A DNA stretch of 40,207 nt from an uncultured Thermomicrobium sp. (GTDB taxonomy: Bacteria > Chloroflexota > Chloroflexia > Thermomicrobiales > Thermomicrobiaceae), in the NCBI GenBank assembly GCA_938028665.1, contig CALIMB010000062.1:1-40207 (forward strand). The letters run 5' to 3'. Shown here in pieces: positions 8,662-14,754 of the stretch. Below the pieces are notes generated by a model. It did no database searches. It was not told where the DNA came from and saw nothing but the letters and a program-made list of their open reading frames with translations. Every line of letters begins with the position of its first letter. Positions within the stretch are counted from its first letter, which is position 1. The position numbers and the translations under genes are program-made.

Positions 8662-8676
8662 TGAGACAACGTATCA
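8662..8676 (+). promoter_or_regulatory. Second, degenerate Zur-type box in the znuA leader
   Basis: TGAGAC and GTATCA, spacer AAC, repeat the 6-3-6 arrangement of the box at 8603 with one mismatch in the left arm. The centres are 59 bases apart. It sits just before the GAAGGGAGAAG ribosome-binding site of znuA, so it could add a downstream roadblock. Confidence 0.45.
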
Positions 8677-8696
8677 TGGATGAAGGGAGAAGAACG

Positions 8697-9845
8697 ATGC
8701 GACGCTGGTTAGTGCTGGTTTTGGTTCTTGCTAGCCTTGTGCTGTCAGCCTGTGCTCGGCAAACGCAGCCGACGCCGATGGCGGGGGTGAGTGAATCTGC
8801 AGTTCCCACGCCAACGCCGAGTGAAGGAGCAGCGGAATCGTTAACTCCGACCGTGCCGTTAGCCAAGAAGGTGGTTGTCGTCGCTAGCACCTCGGTTTTT
8901 GCCAGCATGGTTGAGGTGGTGGGTGGGAATTTGGTTGAGGTGCATGCGGTGATGCCTCCAGGGGCTGATCCACACACCTATCAGCCGACACCACGGGACG
9001 TGGTGAAGCTCGCTGACGCGCAGTTGGTGGTGTACAACGGGGGCGATCTGGATCCCTGGATGGAGCGTCAGTTGGAGGCAGTGGGAAGCAAGGCGAAAGT
9101 TGTCGTTCTTGCAGAGGGGCTGGAACCGCCGGCGGGGGTAGCTGTTAAGGAGGAGCACATAAAGGGGACACGCAAGGCGGAGCATGATCATCAGCATGCG
9201 GAGGGGACACCCGAGGCGGGGCATGATCACCGGCATGCGGAGGGGACACCCGAGGCGGGGCATGATCACCAGCACGCGAAAGAGACGCCAGTGGCTACCT
9301 CGTCGCCAGAGCATGAGCATGACCATGAACATGGAGTCAATCCGCACTTTTGGCTTGATCCGGACTTTGCAGTGATCTACATCGAGCGCATAGCGGCGGG
9401 GCTTGGAGAGGTTGACCCAGCTCATGCCGAGTTCTATCAGACCAATGCAGCACGCTACATTGAGGAGATTCGCAACTTTGATGTTTGGGCGAAGGAGCAG
9501 ATTGCGAGCATCCCACCGGAGCGGCGCAAACTGGTGACCTTCCACGACGCGTTTCCCTACTTCGCGGCACACTATGGGCTGGAGCTTGTGGGTGTTGTTG
9601 TGCTCAGCCCGGGACGTGAACCCTCACCACAGGAGGTTGCGCAACTGGTGGCGCGGATTCGGGCCGAAGGGGTACCAGCGATCTTTGTGGAGCCGCAGTT
9701 TAATCCCAAGTTAGCGCAGACAATTGCGCAAGAAGCTGGGGTGCGGGTGTTGGAGCTGTACAGTGATGCAGCGCCAGCTGGCATGGACTATTTAGGGATG
9801 ATGCGGCAGAACGTGACCAATGTGGTCGAAGGGTTGCGTGGGTGA
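8697..9845 (+). CDS. znuA: Zinc ABC transporter substrate-binding lipoprotein
   Basis: A 382-residue cluster A-I metal-binding lipoprotein that captures zinc outside the membrane and hands it to ZnuB. The N terminus is a lipoprotein signal with lipobox LSAC (Cys19), then a Thr/Pro-rich linker. The metal ligands are His93 (DPHTY), His217 (NPHFWLDP) and His283 (TFHDAF). A His/Asp/Glu-rich loop covers about residues 150-213, typical of zinc rather than manganese transporters, and is built partly from tandem 13-residue repeats. I chose the ATG at 8697 because it places the hydrophobic core directly after MRR and has GAAGGGAGAAG upstream. The stop overlaps the start of znuC. Confidence 0.93.
   Translation: MRRWLVLVLVLASLVLSACARQTQPTPMAGVSESAVPTPTPSEGAAESLTPTVPLAKKVVVVASTSVFASMVEVVGGNLVEVHAVMPPGADPHTYQPTPRDVVKLADAQLVVYNGGDLDPWMERQLEAVGSKAKVVVLAEGLEPPAGVAVKEEHIKGTRKAEHDHQHAEGTPEAGHDHRHAEGTPEAGHDHQHAKETPVATSSPEHEHDHEHGVNPHFWLDPDFAVIYIERIAAGLGEVDPAHAEFYQTNAARYIEEIRNFDVWAKEQIASIPPERRKLVTFHDAFPYFAAHYGLELVGVVVLSPGREPSPQEVAQLVARIRAEGVPAIFVEPQFNPKLAQTIAQEAGVRVLELYSDAAPAGMDYLGMMRQNVTNVVEGLRG
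9198..9275 (+). repeat. Tandem 39-bp repeat encoding the ZnuA His-rich loop
   Basis: Two adjacent 39-bp units (9198-9236 and 9237-9275) differ by only two bases and each encode AEGTPEAGHDH followed by Arg/Gln and His. A diverged partial unit precedes them at about 9162-9197. The near-identity at DNA level points to recent duplication by slippage, which changes the number of histidine clusters in the loop. Confidence 0.85.
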
Positions 9846-10669
9846 TGCGCGGCGGTGCAGTCGCGGTTGAGCGAGCGGCGCGGGCGACGACGATACCGGT
9901 AATCCAGGTGGAGGAGTTGACGACAGGTTACCGGCGTAATGAGCCAGTACTGCGCAATGTGCGATTCTCGGTGGAACGGGGCGCGCTGGTCGGAATCCTC
10001 GGCCCAAATGGGAGTGGCAAGTCAACGCTCTTCCGCGCGTTGCTCGGACTCTTGCGCCCCTGGGAAGGCAGAGTGCTGGTGGAGGGACAGCCGGCTCGTC
10101 CCAATCCCGACATCGCTTATATTCCGCAGCGGGAGACGATCGACTGGGACTTCCCGGTGACCGTGCTCGATGTTGCCTTGATGGGTCGGTATCCTCGCCT
10201 TGGTTTGTTCCGTCGCCCTGGCAAGAATGATCGGGAGCTGGCGCTCTGGGCTTTGGAGCAGGTGGGATTGGTGGATCAACGTGACCGACTGATTGCCGAG
10301 CTTTCTGGTGGTCAACGACAACGGGTCTTTTTGGCACGGGCACTGGCACAGGAACCGGAGCTGTTTCTCCTGGATGAGCCGGTGAGTGGGGTTGATGCTC
10401 CGACGCAGCACTTCGTTTTCGAGCTCCTGGAACGTCTTTGTCGACAAGGGAAGACGGCGCTGGTTGCGACTCATGATCTCTCGTGCGTGGCGCAGCGGTT
10501 CGACCGGGTACTGCTCCTTAACCACGAAGTGATTGCCTACGGCCCGCCGCAAGAGGTGTTTACGGAAGCGCTGCTTCACCGCACCTTCCGATCTCACCTT
10601 TTGCTCTTGCGGTACGGTGATCGGGTCATCGTGGTGGAGGATGAGGATGGGGATGAGCGGAGCTGTTGA
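9845..10669 (+). CDS. znuC: Zinc ABC transporter ATP-binding protein
   Basis: A 274-residue ABC ATPase powering zinc uptake with ZnuA and ZnuB. Walker A is GPNGSGKST (residues 53-61), the signature is LSGGQRQR, Walker B is LFLLDEP and the H-loop is VATHD. The short PQRETIDWDFPVTV Q-loop region is typical of the zinc/manganese branch. ATG 9845 overlaps the znuA stop (TGATG), which implies coupling; an in-frame GTG at 9842 would add one residue. The C-terminal 30 residues end in an acidic tail that overlaps the znuB start region. Confidence 0.92.
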   Translation: MRGGAVAVERAARATTIPVIQVEELTTGYRRNEPVLRNVRFSVERGALVGILGPNGSGKSTLFRALLGLLRPWEGRVLVEGQPARPNPDIAYIPQRETIDWDFPVTVLDVALMGRYPRLGLFRRPGKNDRELALWALEQVGLVDQRDRLIAELSGGQRQRVFLARALAQEPELFLLDEPVSGVDAPTQHFVFELLERLCRQGKTALVATHDLSCVAQRFDRVLLLNHEVIAYGPPQEVFTEALLHRTFRSHLLLLRYGDRVIVVEDEDGDERSC

Positions 10670-11510
10670 GTTGTTTGTCGAACCGCTGCGGTACGGGTTT
10701 CTCCTGCGGGCGCTGGTTGCTGCCGTCCTAGTTGGGGCGATCGGTGCCGTGGTTGGGAGTTACGTTGTGCTCAAGGGATTGGCGTTTATCGGGGATGCGT
10801 TGGCGCACGTTGCTTTCACTGGGATCGTGGTAGCCTTCCTGGCTGGATTCAGCTTTTACGTTGGTGCGTTGGCAGCGGCGATCACCGCTGGGCTGGGAAT
10901 TGGCTGGGTGACGCGTCGCGTGGGGCTCAGTACGGATACAGCGATTGGGATTGTGTTTAGTGGGGTCTTTGCCCTTGGTGTGGTGCTGATGGCGATAGGG
11001 ATCCGGACCTATACGGTTGATCTCTTTAGTTACGTCTTTGGAGATATTTTGGCGGTGCGGGCACGTGACCTGTGGGCGATTGCCCTGGCGGGGATCCTTG
11101 TGGTAGGAGTGGTTGTGGCACTGTACAAGGAGCTTTTGTTTGCGCACTTCGATCCGGTGGTGGCCGAGGCGACGGGGCTCCCTGTTGGCGTGTTACAACT
11201 CGTTCTCTTGCTTCTCCTTTCGGTTACGGTTGTTGTCTCGGTGCAAGCGGTAGGGGTGGTGCTGGTGCTGGCGATGCTGGTGACACCGGCGGCGACAGCA
11301 GCCCTCGTTGCCCGAAGACTCGCAAGCATGATGCTGCTCGCTGTCTGTTTTGGCGTCCTGGCGGCACTGGTTGGCTTCTACCTGAGTTACTACGCGAGTG
11401 TCCCCTCGGGGGGAGCCATTGTGCTGGTGGCGACGGTGCTGTTCGTCCTGGTGGCAGGGCTGGTCCGCGGGCGCGGTGCCTGGCGACGATTGACGGCTGC
11501 GTACCGGTAG
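10653..11510 (+). CDS. znuB: Zinc ABC transporter permease
   Basis: A 285-residue integral membrane permease of the ABC-3 (ZnuB/AdcB/MntB) family with about eight to nine hydrophobic segments. It forms the channel for metal delivered by ZnuA. The family region GSYVVLKGLAFIGDALAHVA lies near the N terminus, and a Gly/Val/Ala-rich C-terminal half reads VSVQAVGVVLVLAMLVTPAA. The start overlaps the end of znuC by 17 bases. In-frame ATGs at 10641 and 10647 are alternatives, all just after GGTGGAGG. No terminator with a T-run is seen after the stop at 11510. Confidence 0.92.
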   Translation: MSGAVELFVEPLRYGFLLRALVAAVLVGAIGAVVGSYVVLKGLAFIGDALAHVAFTGIVVAFLAGFSFYVGALAAAITAGLGIGWVTRRVGLSTDTAIGIVFSGVFALGVVLMAIGIRTYTVDLFSYVFGDILAVRARDLWAIALAGILVVGVVVALYKELLFAHFDPVVAEATGLPVGVLQLVLLLLLSVTVVVSVQAVGVVLVLAMLVTPAATAALVARRLASMMLLAVCFGVLAALVGFYLSYYASVPSGGAIVLVATVLFVLVAGLVRGRGAWRRLTAAYR

Positions 11511-11755
11511 CGCGATGATCCGACCTCCAGCGGATTGCTTGACACTGCGTGCTGCTCGGTGTGCCGTCGGCTCTCCTGCACAGGAACGTCTTTGAGAGGG
11601 AAAGCCTCCGAGTTCCCCGGAGCTGCAGCGCAGAGTCCGGCGGCAAGCAGTGCTGGCAGGTGGTTACAGATCGTGAACACGGCATGAAGTTGCTCGCACC
11701 GGAGTAGCTATCTGGAGCGAGGAAAGACGAGTGGCTGGCGAAGTTGTTGTCCGTG
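11511..11755. other. Spacer between znuB and the Zur-type box
   Basis: About 245 bases with no credible gene. Together with the leader from 11781 to 11923 it makes a 413-base gap between znuB and the dsrE-like gene. The leader contains a strong Shine-Dalgarno-like AAGGAGG at 11824-11830 that is not positioned for any sizeable frame. Confidence 0.45.
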
Positions 11756-11780
11756 AGAAATGATACTGAGTATCATTTCT
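11756..11780 (+). promoter_or_regulatory. 25-bp perfect Zur-type palindrome before the dsrE-like gene
   Basis: The arms AGAAATGATAC (11756-11766) and GTATCATTTCT (11770-11780) are perfect 11-base inverted repeats around TGA. The core TGATAC-N3-GTATCA equals the box before znuA. The outer bases resemble the GAAATG...CATTTC ends of the proteobacterial Zur consensus. It is the strongest operator in the window and lies 143 bases upstream of the ATG at 11924. Confidence 0.85.
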
Positions 11781-11923
11781 GGCGGGCATGCCCATCGGTC
11801 CGTGCGTGACGCATGGAGGAGCTAAGGAGGGTTGAATTGAGGATGCAGTGATGAGATCCGGAGCTCGCACGTCTGCTGGTTGTTCCAACGGAAGACTGCA
11901 CGGTCAGTAAGGGAGTGGAAATC

Positions 11924-12328
11924 ATGCGAGTGGCGTATGTCTTTGCCACACCACGAGCGGCGAGCTACAAGCTGGGTCAGATGATCCTGCCGCAACTGGA
12001 GGCGGGGACACACGGAGTTGAGGTTGTTGGGATGTTCTTCTTCGATGATAACGTCTTTGTTCTCCGCCGGGGTGACCCGATCGGCGAACGACTAGCCCGT
12101 GTTGCCAAGGAGCGGGGAATTCTGCTCATGATGTGCGACATGTGCGCGCTGGAGCGGAACCTGGCGAAGGGACAGCCTCGCTGGTGTGATCCAGGGAGCG
12201 GACGGGGACGGACAGAACCGGCTGAAATTCAACCGGTCGAGACGGTCGAGGGTGTACAAGTGGGGTGCTTCCCTGATCTCTACGCGGCGCTGGCGCAGAA
12301 TCCGCCAGACCAGGTGATAACCCTTTGA
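11924..12328 (+). CDS. DsrE/DsrF-like (SaoD-like) sulfur-relay family protein
   Basis: A 134-residue cytoplasmic protein of the DsrE/DsrF/TusD fold. The opening strand MRVAYVFAT, a central GVEVVGMFFFDDNVF and the C-terminal Cys115 in GCFPDLYAAL fit the family, whose members carry or relay persulfide sulfur. It also has a CxxC pair (Cys71/Cys74 in MCDMCALERNLA) and Cys88, as in the DsrE-like group often labelled SaoD. The substrate is unknown. I prefer ATG 11924 over GTG 11915 because GGGAG is well spaced before it. The Zur-type palindrome upstream predicts induction under zinc limitation. A bidirectional hairpin follows the stop. Confidence 0.75.
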   Translation: MRVAYVFATPRAASYKLGQMILPQLEAGTHGVEVVGMFFFDDNVFVLRRGDPIGERLARVAKERGILLMMCDMCALERNLAKGQPRWCDPGSGRGRTEPAEIQPVETVEGVQVGCFPDLYAALAQNPPDQVITL

Positions 12329-12412
12329 GGGTTCTCGCGCCGCGTACCCTGTGCGAAGAGCTTGACACTGAGGTAGGCGGCACGCTGCAGCGAGAGGTTC
12401 ACGGCGGTTCCA

Positions 12413-12438
12413 GGAGGGGGTGAAGGCTGACCCCCTCC
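12413..12438. terminator. Bidirectional terminator-type hairpin
   Basis: GGAGGGGGT (12413-12421) and ACCCCCTCC (12430-12438) form a perfect 9-bp G+C-rich stem with an 8-base loop between two convergent genes. It begins 84 bases after the dsrE-like stop and 5 bases beyond the stop of the gene on the other strand. T-runs are absent on both sides. Confidence 0.6.
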
Positions 12439-12442
12439 GCTG

Positions 12443-12838
12443 TTATGGCCGGGCACGGCGCATCTCAGCACGATAGATTCCGGCCAGGAGGGCAGCAGTT
12501 GCGACGACATGCATGAGGATGAGCACGAAGCGCGTCCCGGGACGCTCGGTTGACGCAAACGGTGGGACGAGCAAGATGAGAAAGATGAGGAGGCTGAGAA
12601 GCATGAAGATCAGAAAAGGACGGCGTGTCCAGCGGCGTAACAGGGTGTAGAAGGCGGTGCCAACGAGTAACGGGATGGCGGTCAAGAGAATGACTCGCGG
12701 TAGCCCCACCACCGTTTCCGGTTGCCCAGGTGGCTGTACCTGAAGTGATACTCCCACCGCTCGGGCAAGGCCCCACAGCGCAGCGTTGAGAATCGCCGCG
12801 ACAATTGTTGCCAGAAGACCATACCGCCAGATCACCAT
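12443..12838 (-). CDS. Small four-helix membrane protein (DUF6069-like)
   Basis: A 131-residue protein with four predicted transmembrane helices: about residues 7-27 (LLATIVAAILNAALWGLARA), 47-67 (RVILLTAIPLLVGTAFYTLL), 74-94 (FLIFMLLSLLIFLILLVPP) and 104-123. The helix layout resembles DUF6069 proteins of unknown function common in Actinobacteria and Chloroflexota. The ATG at 12838 follows AGAGGAAGGGG. It may form a unit with the tiny membrane peptide gene 48 bases upstream. No catalytic or metal-binding motif is apparent. Confidence 0.75.
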   Translation of the reverse strand: MVIWRYGLLATIVAAILNAALWGLARAVGVSLQVQPPGQPETVVGLPRVILLTAIPLLVGTAFYTLLRRWTRRPFLIFMLLSLLIFLILLVPPFASTERPGTRFVLILMHVVATAALLAGIYRAEMRRARP

Positions 12839-12886
12839 GAGAACACCCCTTCCTCTGAAAGAACGGGCAGCGCTCGAGATTTCAGG

Positions 12887-12994
12887 TCATGCGGCTTTCC
12901 GCGTAGGTAGTCTTCGGTGAGCGTATCGCAAAATTCCGCTGGCTAAGATGGTGAGGGCCACTCCTACAAGACCACAGACATTCACGGTGACCAT
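12887..12994 (-). CDS. Possible 35-residue single-pass membrane peptide
   Basis: The frame on the minus strand encodes a 35-residue peptide with one hydrophobic helix (CGLVGVALTILASGIL) followed by a strongly basic tail ending RRLPTRKAA, the pattern of a small membrane protein with the tail inside. Either ATG 12994 or GTG 12985 could start it; AAGTGAAGGATGG is suitably spaced for the GTG. It ends 48 bases before the start of the four-helix membrane protein on the same strand. No homologue is recognised, and chance cannot be excluded for so short a frame. Confidence 0.4.
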   Translation of the reverse strand: MVTVNVCGLVGVALTILASGILRYAHRRLPTRKAA

Positions 12995-13448
12995 CCTTCA
13001 CTTGACCGTTTCCCCTACTCTTTGTGGCGTCAGTTGCAGTGGCCGGGCAGGACTGCTCGTTGGTGAGACCAAATCGTAGAGCATAGTCCGGCGTGGGGCA
13101 AGGGGGTGTGTTCGTCGCGCTTGGATAGGGAAGCTCCCTACCCGCTACGTTCAGTACAAGCAGGAGCGGTGGAGAGGCTGTTGTCCTATGCTGGTGCTTT
13201 TCTAGCACGTTAGGGTCAGGGAGTGCCTGAACAAGTGTCGTAACGGATGGGCGGGGTACTGGTTGGGGCATTGAGCAGTCTGGTGGGAGTGGAGTGTCCA
13301 GGCGAGTCATCAACACCGCGAGAGTAGGGAGTCACTGGAGTCGGCTATGCGCTGTTCTGCCCGGTGCTGGATTCCACGTGTCACTCGTCTGGTACTGCGA
13401 TGGGATTGCGTTGTTGGTGCACCGAGGTGGCGCGTGACTTGGTAGTCG
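12995..13448. other. Intergenic region downstream of nosL
   Basis: About 450 bases with no convincing gene. It should contain the promoter of the small membrane protein genes on the minus strand. Frames on both strands here lack any recognisable motif. Confidence 0.5.
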
Positions 13449-13482
13449 GACACCACCAACTCGTCCGATTGTTAGTGGTGTC
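13449..13482 (-). terminator. Hairpin enclosing the nosL stop codon, end of the nos operon
   Basis: On the minus strand GACACCACTAAC pairs with GTTGGTGGTGTC over 12 bp with one G-U pair and a 10-base loop. The left arm includes the last two His codons and the TAA stop of nosL. No T-run follows. The position makes it the natural 3' boundary of the nos mRNA. Confidence 0.5.
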
Positions 13483-13930
13483 GTGGTCGCTGCGGTGGAC
13501 GGGCAAGAAGTTGTTCCCACGGGAGAAGGTCACCGCCAAGCTCTGTCTGGCGTTGCTGTGCAGCGTTTTGGTTGGCGAAGGCGGCGATACCGTAACCCAT
13601 CGGGGAACGGACATTGGTGCTCACCAGATACCAGGCGCTTTCGGCCGGTAGCCAGGACTGGGTGTCGAGATCGTGAACCCAGTGAGCCGCCCAGGCCGGC
13701 TGGTGCTTCTGTCGATAGATGAGGAGACACCCGATGTCGTCGAAGAGGTAGGTTTCTCCGTTCGCGGTAGCGGCTGCTGCGGCGAAGCGGCTGTCGGAAA
13801 GGATCATCCCGCACTCGGCGCAGGTGTCGCGGCCGTAGCGGATCTGGGGCGGAGAAAGCTCTCGCTTCCGCTGGCAGGCGGCAAGCGGCAGGGTGACGAG
13901 GAATGTGAGAAGAAGCTGACGGCGTCTCAA
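13472..13930 (-). CDS. nosL: NosL copper-binding lipoprotein
   Basis: A 152-residue NosL family protein, the copper chaperone for maturation of the nitrous oxide reductase copper centres. It has a lipoprotein signal with lipobox LAAC (Cys19) and the NosL signature DTCAECGMILSD, with Cys37 and Cys40. YLFDDIGCLLIYRQ is the second conserved family region. The start is an unusual TTG at 13930, which overlaps the nosY stop by four bases (TTGA). A strong GGGAGGT lies six bases before it, and no ATG or GTG would preserve the signal peptide. The His-rich C terminus (PRHH) is encoded within the terminator-type hairpin. Confidence 0.92.
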   Translation of the reverse strand: MRRRQLLLTFLVTLPLAACQRKRELSPPQIRYGRDTCAECGMILSDSRFAAAAATANGETYLFDDIGCLLIYRQKHQPAWAAHWVHDLDTQSWLPAESAWYLVSTNVRSPMGYGIAAFANQNAAQQRQTELGGDLLPWEQLLARPPQRPRHH

Positions 13931-14754
13931 CGTAAGACCTCCCGACGCAGGATGGAGTAGGCAGCGACGCTAGCAACAAGACTCCAGAGTAGGAGCATGC
14001 TGGCAAGAAGGAGAGATAGTGTCGCGCCAAAGCGCTCATCGGCGTAGAGACCAGCGGGTCCGAGTAGCTCCAGTGTACCGGCCAGGAGGCGTAACGCGGC
14101 GATCCGGTAGGCTTCGGTGGGATTTACCAGTGCGATCCCGAGGAGCCAGGATGGAGGCAGGCGTACCGCGAGTGCGGTGCCCATAAGACCAAGATTACCG
14201 AGCAGTACGAGTACAAGCCAGAGAGCGAGTGCAAGGCTGACGGCGGTACTGGTTCGGGTGCAACGACTCGAGAGGAGAAGGCCGAGTGAGAGAGAAGCCC
14301 AAGCGAGCAGGATAGTCAGGCCGGCAAGGGCGAGGAAGGCGAGCGGGTCCGTGGCACCAACGAAGAGTAGGAAGACAGCACTGGCGCCGAAGCCGAGCGC
14401 GACAGCGACGGCGAGGGCGAGGCCAATACCGAGCGCTTTGGCGAGAAAGTATGCTCCCGTCCCGACAGGCTGGGCCAGCCAAAACTCGAGCGCACTGCGT
14501 TCACGGTCGCTGGCCAGGGCGAGGGCCCCCAGTGTGAGCCCCATGAGGGGAACGAGGAGCAGCATGAGGTTGACCAGGCTAGCTGCGGTGCGCCCAAAGC
14601 CGCTGACTGGGCTGGTGGCACCGGTGAGAAAAACGAGGAGGGAAAGCGCGCTACTCAGGAGAAGGAGGGCTGCAGCATCGGCCAGAAACCAACGATTGCG
14701 TAGTGCGTCGCGTAGCTCCTTTTGGGTGAGAATAAGGACGGTATTACCAACCAT
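13927..14754 (-). CDS. nosY: NosY ABC permease
   Basis: A 275-residue ABC-2 type permease with six hydrophobic segments, the membrane part of the NosDFY complex required to build the copper-sulfide centre of NosZ. SDRERSALEFWLAQPVG (about residues 83-99) is the conserved cytoplasmic segment of NosY. The first helix lies at about residues 22-45 and the last at 247-268. The ATG at 14754 overlaps the end of the fused nosD-nosF gene by 11 bases, and its own stop overlaps nosL. All this indicates a single translation-coupled unit. Confidence 0.92.
   Translation of the reverse strand: MVGNTVLILTQKELRDALRNRWFLADAAALLLLSSALSLLVFLTGATSPVSGFGRTAASLVNLMLLLVPLMGLTLGALALASDRERSALEFWLAQPVGTGAYFLAKALGIGLALAVAVALGFGASAVFLLFVGATDPLAFLALAGLTILLAWASLSLGLLLSSRCTRTSTAVSLALALWLVLVLLGNLGLMGTALAVRLPPSWLLGIALVNPTEAYRIAALRLLAGTLELLGPAGLYADERFGATLSLLLASMLLLWSLVASVAAYSILRREVLR

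Noticed and set aside
11843-11910. Short upstream frame after a strong AAGGAGG in the dsrE-like leader
   Set aside because: The 19-20 codon frame ending at 11910 starts 20 bases from the Shine-Dalgarno sequence, and the nearer ATG stops after two codons. No leader-peptide logic is visible.
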